From Brachycybe producta (lineage: Eukaryota; Arthropoda; Diplopoda; Playtdesmida; Andrognathidae), in assembly GCA_036925085.1 (NCBI GenBank), contig JAUPFP010000001.1:17991842-18055841 (forward strand): a DNA stretch of 64,000 bases, read 5' to 3'. A program made the position numbers and the translations under genes. The notes below the pieces were generated by a model that had not been told where the DNA came from, made no database searches, and saw only the letters and a program-made list of their open reading frames with translations. Shown here piece by piece: positions 11,270 to 23,500 of the stretch; position 1 is the stretch's first letter, and each line of letters begins with the position of its first letter.

Positions 11270-11947
11270 CATTGTGGTCAATGTACGGTTAAACCTTTCT
11301 ACCAATCCATCTGTTTGCGGATGATATCGGATGATTGCGTGAAGATTTTCTTTATCTTAAATGTTTTACACAGATTTAGCATTAATTCAGATGTGAAGTT
11401 TGCACCTCTGTCCGTGATTAATTCCCTCGGACTTCCATATCGCGATATAACTTCTTAGACCAAGAGACTTGCTATTGTTTCAGCTTTCTGATCCGGTATT
11501 GCAAATGCTTCGGGGTATCGAGTCAAGTAATCACAGATAACAGCAATATATTTATTGCCATTAGGTGTAGTTGGAAGAGGTCCTAAAATATCTAATCCTA
11601 TTCTTTCGAATGGGTCTAGAGGGTGGTGGAAATTTACACAAGGGACTCTTCCCCTGAGGTGTCTTCTTTTGACACGATATACAGGCTTCGCAATAATTTC
11701 GGACATCCCTTTTCAGTGTCTTCCAGAAAAATTTCTCTTCAACTCTTTGTGTAGTCTTATCTATTCCCAAGTGACTTGCCATAATACTATCATGGCACAT
11801 CTGCAAAATTGTCTCTCGTCTTAATAATGGCACAACCAACTTAATAACTCCATGTTGGGTTTTCACTAACCATCCTTTTGAGTTCAAAAAATAGTTCTGT
11901 TTTTTAACCTCTTTTTGTATTACCTTAGCTGTTGGATAACCATGCAA
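11270..11947 (-). pseudogene. Element A integrase, zinc-binding domain and core
   Basis: The H-H-C-C zinc domain is visible (HDSI..HLG; CEACISC), followed after a frameshift by the core: first D in GLDILGPLP, second D in ITDRGANF, and E in DGLVERF. All three acids survive but lie in three frames, with a TAA at 11455-11457. Catalytic spacing is of DD35E type. The protein cannot be made as it stands. Confidence 0.8.
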
Positions 11948-12010
11948 ATAATCAATTAATTCTTTTAATTCAGGACAGTTTTCCTGATCTGTAGCAACAT
12001 TTTTTTCTTC

Positions 12011-13250
12011 TCAAATTTCAACTTCTTTCTCCAAAACATTTAATTCAGGTGGATTTCTACTTAGAGCATCTGCATTGGTGTTCTCTTTACCCTTACGATA
12101 CACAATCTCGAAATCGTATTGTTGCAATTGCAGTGCCCATAGTGTCAACATTGCCCTATCCTTTTTCATCGACATTAAGTATTTCAATGGCTGATGATCA
12201 GTGATTAAGGTAAATTTTCGACCCATGAGATAATAGCGAAAATAGTTAACACCATATACACATGCTAAAGCTTCTTGCCAGGTGGTGGAATAATTTTGTT
12301 CAGACTTGGTTAATTTTCAACTTGCATAGGCAATCGGATGCAATTTACCATTCACCTTTTGTTCCAAAACACCTCCTATCGAAGTGTTACATGCATCTGT
12401 TGTTAGATAAAACGGTTTGCTAAAATCTGGCATAATCAAAACAGGCTATGTGGTTAAGCATGTTTTTAAGGTTTAGAATGCTTGTTCGCATGCGGTAGTC
12501 CAAGTAAACCGAACATCTTTTTGTAAGAGTTGTGTTAATGGCTCTGCAATTTTTGCACAATTTTTTATGAATTTCGTGTAAAAGTTAACTAAACCTAAGA
12601 AACTTTGTACCTTTTTCATGCTTATGGGTCTTGGAAACTTCACAGCCGCTTCAATTTTCTTCTTGCCTGGTTGAATCTGTCCCTTTTCAAATGTGTGACC
12701 AAGATAACTGATTTCGGTTTTCATGAAAGCACATTTGGTTGGCTTAGCTTTCAATCTTGCTTCTCGCAACCTTTGAAACACTAAATTCAAACACTCCATA
12801 TACTCTTCGGGGGTGTCGCTATAGACGATAATGTCGTCCATATAAACGAAACAGATTTTTCTTTTTAATCCTTGCAATATGTTGTCCATCAACCTTTGGT
12901 AAACACTTGGTGAGGTTTTCAGCCCCATTGGGCAGCGATTAAATTCGTAATGGCCAGAAGGTGTAGTGAAAGCCAATTTTGCCTTGTCACTTTCTCACAG
13001 GAATTTGATAAAACCCACTAGCTAAATCAATGGTTGTGAAGTAGACAGCATTTCCTAATTGATTGCTAACACCGAGCAATTCTGGTAAGGGATACTTGTC
13101 TCCAACAACTTTTTTGTTAAGAGCTCTGTAGTCAATAACCAATCTATGGCCTCCATCTGGTTTTCCAACCAGCATGCAGGGTGCAGAATATGGACTAACT
13201 GAAGGTCTGATGATTCCAGCATCTAAAAGTTAATCTATTTTTTCTTGCAT
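12011..13250 (-). pseudogene. Element A reverse transcriptase and RNase H
   Basis: From 13250 down: the RT fingers (DAGIIRPSVSPYSAP, with a stop just before), then LVIDYRALNKK and FTTIDLASGFYQI. A frameshift near 12985 follows, then FNRCPMGLKTSPSVYQ and the catalytic YMDD, and the FLGLVNFYTKFI connection. RNase H is partly decayed between 12470 and 12230 and resumes with TLITDHQPLKYL and the ENTNADALSR end (12226-12011). Domain order and motifs are typical of Ty3/gypsy pol. Confidence 0.85.
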
Positions 13251-13539
13251 GACTTCTTCTAACTTTTGAGGAATTTTATATGGTCGAATGAAAACTGGTG
13301 TTTTGTCTAAAACTTCTATTTCTTGTTCTACTATGTGTGTCGGCGTCAGTTCTTGCAAATTGCTTGCAAAGCAATCAGAGTTGTTTTCGAGGGTCTGTTT
13401 TACTATGTTTTTAAACTTTTCTTCTACATCTTCTAAACAATCTCTGATCCATTGTTTTGGATCACCTTTATTGTTCCTTTTTATCTTCTATAACAAATTA
13501 ATAGTTTGCTTTAATTCACCATCCTGTGTTCGCACCATC

Positions 13540-13720
13540 TGCCTTTGATACCAAATGATATCTTTAGCCGGTTCGTATGTCAAGCCAAGTTTTTTAATAA
13601 TGTCTATGCCAAAGATCATTTGATACTTCCTTGGCAAGTCATTATGGCTAACATACATAGGTACGTGTACAATGGTGGCTTTGATCTGTTGCTTCTATTT
13701 CCTTTAAGTTTTAAAGGAAA
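13540..13720 (-). pseudogene. Element A aspartic protease, C-terminal part
   Basis: Reading the minus strand, a frame running into the RT region carries MIFGIDIIKKLGLTYE, the form of the ILGxDFL flap/C-terminal motif of gypsy proteases. The catalytic DTG region upstream is not recognisable. It is contiguous with the RT linker (ending in PVFIRPYKIP). Confidence 0.6.
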
Positions 13721-14814
13721 GCAATTTAGTATTTTACGAGGTTCGCTTAAGTCATTTAAGACTTTAAAATAACAGAACAATTCAGAATTTTTTTAACATT
13801 TTATTATTATTATTAGTCTTCCCTCAATCCCATTTAGATCTTAATACAAGAAAAACCCATTGACATTAAAATTTGTTAAAACATAGTAACCCATTACCAA
13901 AACCAGGAAAAATAAAAAATGCAACCCAATACAAAATAAAAACATATATACAACTTACAAACACTGGAACATGATGAACTTAATACAAGGTTCCCAGCCA
14001 ATTCTTTTGGTTTCAACTATGAAGACCCAACAGTAACTTTGTGTGGAAAACCCAAGTGGGAACCAGCTCAAAGTTTGTGGGGAAACAACACAGTGCCCAG
14101 CAGAATGATGGATAATCCTTGTGTTAAGTTGCTGGTTGATGAGGTAGTCAAATGAAGTGGGGTAATCCAAAGGAAGCTCAGAGGCTTTTCTGTCTCTTCT
14201 GCTCAAATTCGAGCTCTTTTTATTCAGTTTTGGAGGGGCTGGACTCTACCTCATGAACCCATGTTATTGGTTAGTTTCATAATAATTTTCCTAATAATAA
14301 TATAAAAACTTATGCCTAGAAAAAATTAGTGGATATATACAAAAAACAGTTAGAAAAAAAATAACCCTAAGCTATAGCTAGCAGTTTTTCTAATCTCCCA
14401 TACATATATTACAAAGTTAGTTTAAACTATAAAAAACTGTCTGGCTAGAGAAGACAAAATTGTCATTTACCCCCCTGTTGATTATATAAGATGGTGTATA
14501 AGAAGTAGAAAAAAAAACATAAAAAATCATCTTCCACCTTAAGTGTATATATAAAAAATTACAGCCCTAAACCATTGCAATAACTGAATACGATAGTAAA
14601 ACTAGTTTTTTGTTTGAAAATTGAGAAAGAAGAAAGAACTGAAAAAAGTAAATACATGTAAAAAATACACACAAAAAATAGTGAGGGGTAGTTTTTAAGT
14701 GGGTCATTTTATGTCTCACAAAAAGAAAAATATAAGGTGTCATTCATAAAAAATGTTATGTAAGCCTATTGCTTCGATAACATCTCTTTCCCCAAGATTA
14801 TTAAAAACAAATGC
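13721..14814. other. Non-coding interior of element A
   Basis: AT-rich, with short chance frames only. Gag/protease sequence expected here is missing or too decayed to see, possibly replaced by inserted DNA. Confidence 0.4.
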
Positions 14815-15661
14815 TTAAACATTTGCAGGTCCGTCCTGTATTTTTCGTTTCTTTTCCCTCTTCTGCCACCTCCTATGGTTCCGCTGGACATTTCTTTTTT
14901 GATTCCGTTTTATGGAATTGTTTTTTATTGTGGATTCTGTGGCACACACTCGCGGTACACTATCTTTTTGCATAAGTATTTCTGCTTCCAGGTCAATTAC
15001 AGGAATAATGCATTGTAGTGGTACACAATTTTGTTTGTCCTGATGCGGTTTTATTACGGGGCCAGGATAGCTCCTTTTCGGTGAACCAGTCTTGTCTCTG
15101 AGAGGGCTTAATGCTCGTATCTCTGTTGGAAGTTCTTTAAAAATTTTTTTCCAAGATGACGCGTCCAGTTGATGTGTTCTGTTATGTGAAAGTGCCTTTG
15201 GTATGGGTGATGCTGATATTGCCTGTGTCTTTATATAATTGCCTGGATTGCCTCTCCTTTGGCTACTTGGTTGACTGTGGATGAGGCTCACTGGTCGAAC
15301 TGTTGAAGGTAGTTGCCGTAGTAGAGCTGGCCATGATGAGGTGTCAATTGGTTTGGAGGTACACATGAGTGGTGGCAAAAGAGGAAGACGGGTAGTTGAA
15401 GGTGTTGGGAGAAGAGTTTTTCTCTTTGGAACAACCGGGACCTGAAAGTTTTGGCTTTTCACTAGGTTGTTTTTGGTTTGGAGGGTTTTCTCCCTTAGCG
15501 AACGTTTTTCTTTTGTGTCCTTTCACTTCATCAATCCACTGAGACACTCTCTTCATGTGTCTTCTGAACTCTGGTGGCGGTTCCATTGCAAGTAAAATGT
15601 TCAAATTCCTTGATCTTTTTTCACTTGATGAATGGCACCGTATCACGATGAATGTTAACAC
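14815..15661 (-). pseudogene. Gag-position ORF of element A, proline-rich and basic
   Basis: Two overlapping frames (15661-15344 and 15462-14815) read as one protein of about 260 residues with a frameshift between them, probably starting at MEPPPEFRR near 15590. It has an internal duplication: DTSSWPALLRQLPSTVR and DASSWKKIFKELPTEIR, each followed by a Pro/Lys segment. The C-terminus is strongly basic. I know no matching family and see no zinc knuckle. Its place between primer site and protease suggests gag or a nucleic-acid-binding leader protein, but this is positional inference only. Confidence 0.35.
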
Positions 15662-15928
15662 TTAATATATGCTGTAAAAAGTTATAGATTATTTATTTGG
15701 ACATGGTAGACATGTTATCTGCCCTTAATAATACTTAGGCAACAGGATAGAATGTACAGTGATACAAAAATAATTAGTATAAGTATGGCACCTTTATATA
15801 ATTGTCCACTTAGATCTCCAAATAAGGAAGTTAGTTGGAAAAAAGAAAATGGTTCACCTGGTGCAAAACTACCAAAACTGGTTACAGAACTTTGATTTGC
15901 ATTGGTAAAATATGCAAAGAAAGGAGTA

Positions 15929-16276
15929 CTAGACCCAGAAAGTTTGTGATTTTTTATCGTTTATTTCTATTCTACAACTGTTTGAACGGCAAACTATTCT
16001 ACAAAAGGAACAATGATGATCGTTTAAAACTATCACCTTCGTCGGCTTATTGACACTAATGTGGCCAGATCGATTTCTGGGCCCCGGGCTACGTAATTTT
16101 CGTAGTCTGTTCCAATCTGGTAGACGGAAACTTCTCCAGAGCATAAACGGCAAGGTAGCTCGAATGCGGTTGATGAGCTCCTCTTTTTCTACTATTTCTG
16201 GTAGGTGTTGGAGTGGGTCAGTATTCGAGCTCGTTCTTTGGATGCAAGTTGTTCGATAATTGTGAGTTAAGCACAA
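15929..16276 (-). pseudogene. Unidentified ORF in element A leader
   Basis: 115 codons. The central part (IVEKEELINRIRATLPFMLW, then RSFRLPDWNRLRKL) looks like genuine protein, with charged and aromatic spacing, but I do not recognise the family. It lies between the primer binding site and the proline-rich ORF, on the same strand. It could be the N-terminal part of gag or captured sequence. Confidence 0.3.
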
Positions 16277-16676
16277 AAATACCAGTCGACCTGGTCGTTC
16301 ATCTCGTTCGACTTCACACTCGTTCGTAAATAGGCACTCTCTTCGACTTCGGAGAAAATTCCTATTTCAATTAAGTCAATACTTATTATTCCCCTTTGAA
16401 TTGGTTTTCAACTGACCATGCAAAACCCATGTAGACCATGCTGTGTTCCTAAAAGGAAAGTATGTGCCTTGGCTGCCTTTTTGAGCCTTTGTGTATGTTT
16501 GCGTACAATGCAGTGTTTTTGTAACCCCCCAAATGAACAATAGCGAAACAGCACAACTTACAGCTACTTATAACTATCTTAAACGGCCATTACCTAACTT
16601 AATTCTAAATTTTTAAAAATAAAAGAATAAAGAAATAAATTTCTTGTAATAAAAAAATAAGATCTCAGGAATAAAT
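16277..16676. other. Element A leader, non-coding
   Basis: Sequence between the primer site and the first frame of element A. No repeat or motif was seen. Confidence 0.4.
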
Positions 16677-16692
16677 CCTGTCGACTGCGCCA
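16677..16692 (-). promoter_or_regulatory. Primer binding site of element A (tRNA-Ser-like)
   Basis: The minus strand reads TGGCGCAGTCGACAGG four bases after the LTR end. It starts with TGG, complementary to the CCA tail, and resembles the complement of the 3' end of an arthropod-type tRNA-Ser (GACTGCG acceptor). The tRNA assignment is from memory of that acceptor stem. Confidence 0.65.
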
Positions 16693-16696
16693 CTTT

Positions 16697-17484
16697 TGTT
16701 AGGTAATTTATTGAGGGGCTTTTTGTAAAAGGCCCCACTCCCTAAAAATTGAGATTTTGCAGGGTGTCACAGGTTTAGAGCTGTGATGCTCTGTACACAC
16801 AATATAAAATGAAACTATTTGTTTGAGTGACAATTTTAATTAATTATTCAATTTAAATAAAAAAATACAACACTGCTATTTTTTAGAAGAACAATGCTCA
16901 ACTAAAGGAGCTACAAGCCCAACCATAACCTTAAAATTTCCCCCTCTACTTTCCTATTGACCTTTCTACTATTTTTTTCTTCTTTTTTTGCCAAAAAAAA
17001 AGGGTGTTTTCCTTTTTACTGATGTTTGGAGGCACAGGTGAGCTCAGTTGTTGTCCGAAGGAGAAGGAGGGAACTTTTTTAAATCACTAAATTTAGCACA
17101 AAAAGGGGAAGAAATTTTTTTAAATCAGAAGAACGCATATGCCTATTTGCTCCGTCCTCTCCTTCGGCTAGCCAGAAAAACAACTGATTAGTAAAACTTT
17201 CAAAACTTAATTTTTTGAGTTCGTTAGTTAGCCTTTGTCCTTATAGTTAGGTTATTTATCACGTGTTATACTAGTGATCAATTGCTGAGTGGACCGATGG
17301 CAACATGGTCTTAGTAACCACTATCAGAGGTGTCGACCATTTTCCTAAACCGTTGTCTTGAAATTATAATAAATCATGTGATGATTTATTAAAATTTCAA
17401 TCATAATTGGCATTGAGTTATTATATCTTTGGACCGATAACTAATGTATTTCAAAATGTTTCTTAAAGAATGATTTTCCTAACA
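16697..17484 (-). repeat. 5' LTR of element A (788 bp)
   Basis: Bounded by the 7-bp inverted ends TGTTAGG and CCTAACA, immediately beside the primer site. The first 88 bases match 10843-10931. The outer boundary is set from the inverted ends, since the second LTR is truncated. Confidence 0.7.
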
Positions 17485-17780
17485 CATAGTCCTTTTGCAA
17501 TTGAAAACCAATATTTCACCCCCCCCTTTTAAAAAACTTCTCAGTAATGAATTTTGGAGGGATATGATAAGCTAATACCTTGAATTAAAAGCCTACTGGA
17601 CCTTGGACATAGTTAGAAGGGAGAAGAAATTGTATTATTGTAATGTGATATACACTAGATAAAGAGTTGAGTAGAAACAAAATGTAACGATGAAGTCGTC
17701 ACTTCATTTTTACATCTCATTTACTCTCTTCTCTCTTTCGGTCAGCTAGAACACTCATGTAAAGGTATGTTAACTAGCAT

Positions 17781-17810
17781 TGTTAGGTGTGTTTCTTAAA
17801 ACACCTAACA
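17781..17810. repeat. Perfect 10-bp inverted repeat with 10-base loop
   Basis: TGTTAGGTGT and ACACCTAACA flank a 10-base loop. The same arms recur, extended to 12 bp, at 30756-30794, and the outer seven bases equal the LTR ends of element A. Confidence 0.7.
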
Positions 17811-19985
17811 CAATAAACAGTTTGAAATTTCAGTCAGACACCTTCAACACATGTGCATATGGCAACAAATTCCAACTTTAATGCCATAGTTGGAAACATG
17901 AATAGTGTTCGACGTAAAGCACCATCAAAAAACCTTTCTTCTGTTGCTTTTAATAAATGATGCCCTTCAAAATGTCAAGACACGTCCGACAACATAAAGG
18001 ACATGACAGAGTTGAAGGCAGCATCTCATCAGGAAGAATGTGTATACAACAATTTTGTCAGTATCTTTGTACACGACTTAATTTGCTAGACAAAAGACTG
18101 TTTTGATGTAGGGTCCATTCCATGTGAAATCAACACAGCTCTCAAATTTATCATTTTTGATTTTAATGAAATTTTACACACTTATATACCCATAAGAAAA
18201 AAAATTCTTGCAAATACAGAGCTCCCAGCGCCAAACGGTTAAAGAGTTATAGGTCATCAAAGTTAAAAGTTATGGCAAAACAAATAAGGGAAAGCATTCA
18301 TTTAATGGTGTGAAATTTAAAATGGAAAAAAAAATCAGAATTTTTAGTTACAGAATTTAAAGTTAAAAAATGTTTGTTACCTAACTATTAGTTTTGTGGA
18401 TGTTCATTTTTTCACTTGCATTATCAATCTCTTTATGAGTCAAAATGTACGTGTGACCTGTGACAGTGACTGGGTCAACTTTCGTTAGGATCTCCAATTT
18501 TGGTACGTTGAGTACGTCTGATCGTTGGGCGTATGTGTAAGATGGTGATGGTCCACTTGGGTGAAAGAAGCATACCTTCACTTCTGTTTCTTCATGTGTT
18601 TAGTACACATGCCAACCACCACTTTCCATCATACACACATGTGAAAAATCCAGTAATGTTTTGCAACTCCATCTTCTCAGTTAAGTGTAATGTGCTCTTC
18701 AGTACACTCTGGTGAATTAGAATACCTTTGAACTCTTAATTTGGTCTGTGAAAGTGGTACAAAACAGTGCAGTTTCTGGGTTCCAGGAATAGAACATTTC
18801 AAGAAACGAGTGTGTAATGTATATCACTAATCTTGGTATTCCTCGGTAGTAACATAAGTAAAACTTATTCTAGATATGTTGATATATTTATATACCTCAG
18901 GGTTATAACAAGTCTATCTTTTGCAGAAATTGCATCCCACCACTTTGTATTTTTTTTTTCAATATGCGGTCCAACCAAAGACAGCAAGTGATAAAACATT
19001 TCTGGTGACACTCAAGAATCTGCATAATCATCCAAAAATGAGCAAATAATAAACAAACTCACTTTCATCTTCAAAATGATTTTATACAAAAATACTCACT
19101 ATGTAAAATTCATGATCAGATCATTCAAGTTGACATACAAGGCTTGCATTAAAGCCAAGCACATCTCTGTCCAGAAATAATTTCCTCACCCAAAACCTTC
19201 TTTTTCTCTGCAGATGTGTAGAAAATGCCAAACAAATTATAAATTGCATTGAATACACTGCATATATAATTATCCATTTGGTACGAGTTGACAAAAAACA
19301 TGGTGGGACCATTTTTGTTTAGCCTACTTTATTCCCTTAACCCCCTGTTCTAGGGGTTGGAGCCGGGCTAGCAGTCACGTCCTTCTTTTTGTTTCTACAG
19401 GTCTCCTTGTTCCCACAATTTAAAGGGAAAACGATGATGCTGCACCTCCCAAAGTTATTTTCAAGAAAAGCAGCTCCTATTCAAAAATTAAAAGTTGACA
19501 CAATCTGGTTTTGATTATCTTTCGAACTTAACATTGTACATTTTCCTATTTCACTTGCAGTGTTCTTTTTTTGTTTCTATTGTTAGTCGGCAGGATGTAT
19601 AATAGAATTATAGTATTTGTAAAGTTCCACCCTGTCTTTACCGGTCATGTTAGGGAAACATCTGCTAGGTTTGAACAGATGATCATCCTTCTAATAAAGC
19701 CAGAGAGAAGGCTCCTACTGGTGGTGTTTCTTACACTACAAACACCACATACACATCCAGGGGATGGGGAACCGGCTGTCGACTTCTTTTCAGTGCAGCC
19801 ATGTTTTCTACCCATTCTATCTGTTACTAATGGGGTTAAATAAACATAACAAAGACACGTGACTCCAATTGAATGTTTATTTACAGCCTCAAGTAATGGT
19901 GTTTCACTATTTCTATTTAACTCGTATTTTGATCGATCTGTGTAGGATGCATTGATATCATTAAAGAGCTTACAAAAAGGCCTTT
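17811..19985. other. No gene recognised
   Basis: AT-rich, with short frames only. No motif, long repeat or RNA gene was supported. Confidence 0.4.
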
Positions 19986-20514
19986 GGATTACTTATCGCG
20001 TGAATCGTAATGCATCTCGATTACTTATTGCGTGAATCGTAACGCATCTCGATTACTTATTGCGTGAATCGTAACGCATCTCGATTACTTATTGCGTGAA
20101 TCGTAACGCATCTCGATTACTTATTGCGTGAATCGTAACGCATCTCGATTACTTATTGCGTGAATCGTAACGCATCTCGATTACTTATTGCGTGAATCGT
20201 AACGCATCTCGATTACTTATTGCGTGAATCGTAACGCATCTCGATTACTTATTGCGTGAATCGTAACGCATCTCGATTACTTATTGCGTGAATCGTAACG
20301 CATCTCGATTACTTATTGCGTGAATCGTAACGAATCTCGATTACTTATTGCGTGAATCGTAACGCATCTGGATTACTTATTGCGTGAATCGTAACGCATC
20401 TGGATTACTTATTGCGTGATTCGTAACGCATCTGGATTACTTATTGCGTGAATCGTAACGCATCTGGATTACTTATTGCGTGAATCGTAACGCATTCGGA
20501 TTACTTATTGTCTG
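19986..20514. repeat. 32-bp satellite array, about 16.5 copies
   Basis: The unit GATTACTTATTGCGTGAATCGTAACGCATCTC is given here only by its landmarks: GATTACTTAT, TGCGT, GAATCGTA, ACGCATCTC. It contains a dyad, TGCGT...ACGCA, around an 8-base centre. Copies are nearly identical. The first has TATCGCG and AATGCA variants. From about 20368 the last copies switch from CTCGATT to CTGGATT. Confidence 0.95.
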
Positions 20515-23500
20515 CTAGGCCCTCTTTAGTTTCATCAATATTGTTCCCGATCCGTCCACTGTATTGGTCTGTCGGTCTCTTGTCAGCAGCTCTTCTGCTC
20601 TTACTTGGCAGTTGCTCTCATTTGACTTCTTGGTGATCCAAAACCTAGGTGTAGCCGGGCATATCTACCGGCCACCTCTAACAGAATACCAGACACTCAG
20701 CCGTACAAGTGGAATCAATTACTGGTGTGTGGCCGGGGATATCCACCGGCAATGCACAACAGAATCAAGACAAAATTCAATCACATGTGTCCAACTTATA
20801 TACACATGCAGCCCTGCTCATGTGATATAAGTTGACCAATCATTTAACAATATGCAAATGATCATAACCTTTCCAGGTCACCATGTATTTCTATGGTCAC
20901 TTCAGGGAACATGTCAAAATCATTTTATTGCTATGCTAAACATTGGGCCATTTCACAGGATTAATGTACCAATGTTGAGCTATGCATTAAAAATGTCGAA
21001 AGTGTGAACAAAATTGGGCTTTTGCTGTCAAAAGTGCAATACATCTTCGAAATATTTATTGAAAAAAAAATATAATGAGAGAATGGCGATAGAAAGATTG
21101 AAGCTGGTTGCACATTCTCACGCTTTTTAGTCATACATGCATCATCGTTTTTTTTTCTTCGTTTCGATAGCAATTTTGTAACGACCCTGCTAGGCCCGTT
21201 ACAACATCCTGCTAGGCCTGTTACAACACCCTGGCAAAACTGCAGTCTTACCAGACTCCTAATTCCTTTGGGATGGGATGGAACCGCTAGCTAGCCATCT
21301 TTGCACTGTGTCCTTGGGTAGCACCAACCAGCGGAAGTCTTTTGCCATATGTCACCGGATGGCTGTTTGACGAACCGAATGCAGAACACACGGTGAAGGA
21401 ACCATGGACACAAGAGGAGGAACCCATGGTGAATCCCCGATGGATCCCACCGTGGAATCACGTGCCAAGTACTGGTCGCAAGCTGCAACAAGACAGACGA
21501 AGTGTGGTGAAGACACGGTGTTTCCTCACACCGGAGCCCCACCCTCCCCACAGTTACTTTCCCAAAACAATGACACGGACACCAATGTAGATAAATAAAA
21601 TACAAAGATTTAATAATGACTTATTCAGAATTAGAGTACAAGTATCTGCTGGCTAATCCAGCCAGCAGAAAACCCAAGAACCAAACAAACAACACCCATA
21701 CACAAAATGTGATGATGTGGCAAATCTAGAGTTGGAGGCCATCTTGGCCTCCAGCAGCTTGATTCTTAATGTTGATCTTCAGGGTTTCACTACACTGTCC
21801 AGAACATAATGGCAGCTGCCATTATATATCCCCCAGGCTGCTCTACCTAGGGGAGGACAGTGACCCTGCTGGAAGTTCATGTCATCTGCCGTGCTGCCTA
21901 CTACAACATTTTTCTAATTAATTTTTCTAAAAATCTTTTTTATAAACAATTTTTCTAATTAAAGGAGACAAACTGGGTCGTCACAATGGCATAGATAAAA
22001 CATTCTTTCTCTTTTCTCAAAAGGGAGAAGGGAAAGAGCAGGTGCAAATTACGTGAAATGTGTGATGTCATGGTAGTGTTACAAGAGGAAAAGACAGGGT
22101 CTTCACCACATATTCTTTACTTATTTCATTTAGTCTTTCTATTTCTCCGGTTTTTATTTTGTCAACATGATACTAATTTACATAAGTAATATTGTTGCAA
22201 GTCCTAGACTTAACTTTCTACGTTTTCTCAATTTGTTTCATTATCTCTACTGTACCAATGTTGCTACTGTAATAGGGTTTAAGCATTCGAGCAGATTGCC
22301 AGAGATTCTTTTCCATCCTGTCTGCTTGTGTTCTGCATAGACACCTGCAATTTGGATGGCCAGTTCTTCTTGGAACACCGTGCAGTCATCCGGGATGCAT
22401 TCCTCTCATGGGTATCTCCCAAAGACAGCTTCCTCCTCTTCCATTCATTTTTGAGCAATGGGTGTACAGGCACAGGTTGATTCGTTCTTTTGGCCCACTG
22501 AGGTATGCATGCATACTCAGTTAAATGCATGCAGCTTGCTTCACTACTTATTTTAAGTTAGAATTTGTGACACTTGTTTCAGCAAGCCTCATCCAAGAAT
22601 TTCCATTTTATCTTCTGTAAGTTCTTTGCTATGTTTTTTTTAATTTCATCCAAAAGGTACTGATGTACCTTTATTTAGTCTGATGTTAAAGAAGAAAGCT
22701 GTGATTGATTTTGTTTTAGTTTGAAGTATTTTAAAGCTTGTGAAGAAATTCTTGCAGTCCATTGCAAGAAATCAGTTGATGTTGCTTTCTAGATCACTAC
22801 TACCCCTCTCTTAAAGCTTTGCCACAAGCAATCATCACTGTTTTTTTACATTGGTCAATTTTCAATGTCTGTGAGGGAATTTTGGCATTTTTCTCCATCT
22901 TAGACAAAAAGGGTACACTGCAACTATCAGTTTATCAAACAGTAATGGTTTCTATAGCTACTGTAACACCCGATTTCACGTAGCTCTCGGATTGACTCTG
23001 GATTGCCATTAGAATGTGTCAGATGAGTGTTGATGCTTGTCTTTTGCTCTATTGGCAGCAGTGTTACTACTTAAGCACCAGGGACGCAAGGGTCGGTAAC
23101 TCAGCAGTTCAGAGGTGGAAAACGACACTGATGAACAACAATTACAGATGGCTTCCGTCTAAAATCACTCAATGTCTTCGAATTTGGTGTGGTGGCGGCT
23201 GAAATCTGTAGTCCCACATCCTGAAAATAGCCCACATATTGATTTTTATATAGAAATAACGTGTCTTTATTCAATCAGCGATTCACTTGGATTGAGAGCA
23301 GAGCATGATATGTACGTTGTTTTTTAGACGAATTCTAGTTTTCAAGTCTTCCTCTTAATCCAAACGATCTTACTTTTAATATCCAACAATAACAATAGAA
23401 TCAGATGTCTTTTAACACAGGCTCCAGGTGTGTCCAAGCCTCTTGTACAAAATATATTCAAATATATTAGAATATTTGAAATGTTTAAATATCCTTTCAT

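Larger units (their letters stand above)
10843..17484 (-). mobile_element. Degenerate Ty3/gypsy retrotransposon (element A)
   Basis: Minus-strand order: complete LTR (17484-16697), primer binding site (16692-16677), leader and gag-like frames, protease, RT, RNase H, integrase, then a stub of the other LTR (10931-10843). LTR ends are TGTTAGG and CCTAACA. Both LTR copies share the block TTAGGTAATTTAT...GGTTTAGAG. The 3' LTR is deleted after about 88 bases and abuts integrase directly. Several frameshifts and stops break pol, so the copy is old and dead. The flanks (CAAT and CATA) give no clear target duplication. Confidence 0.85.
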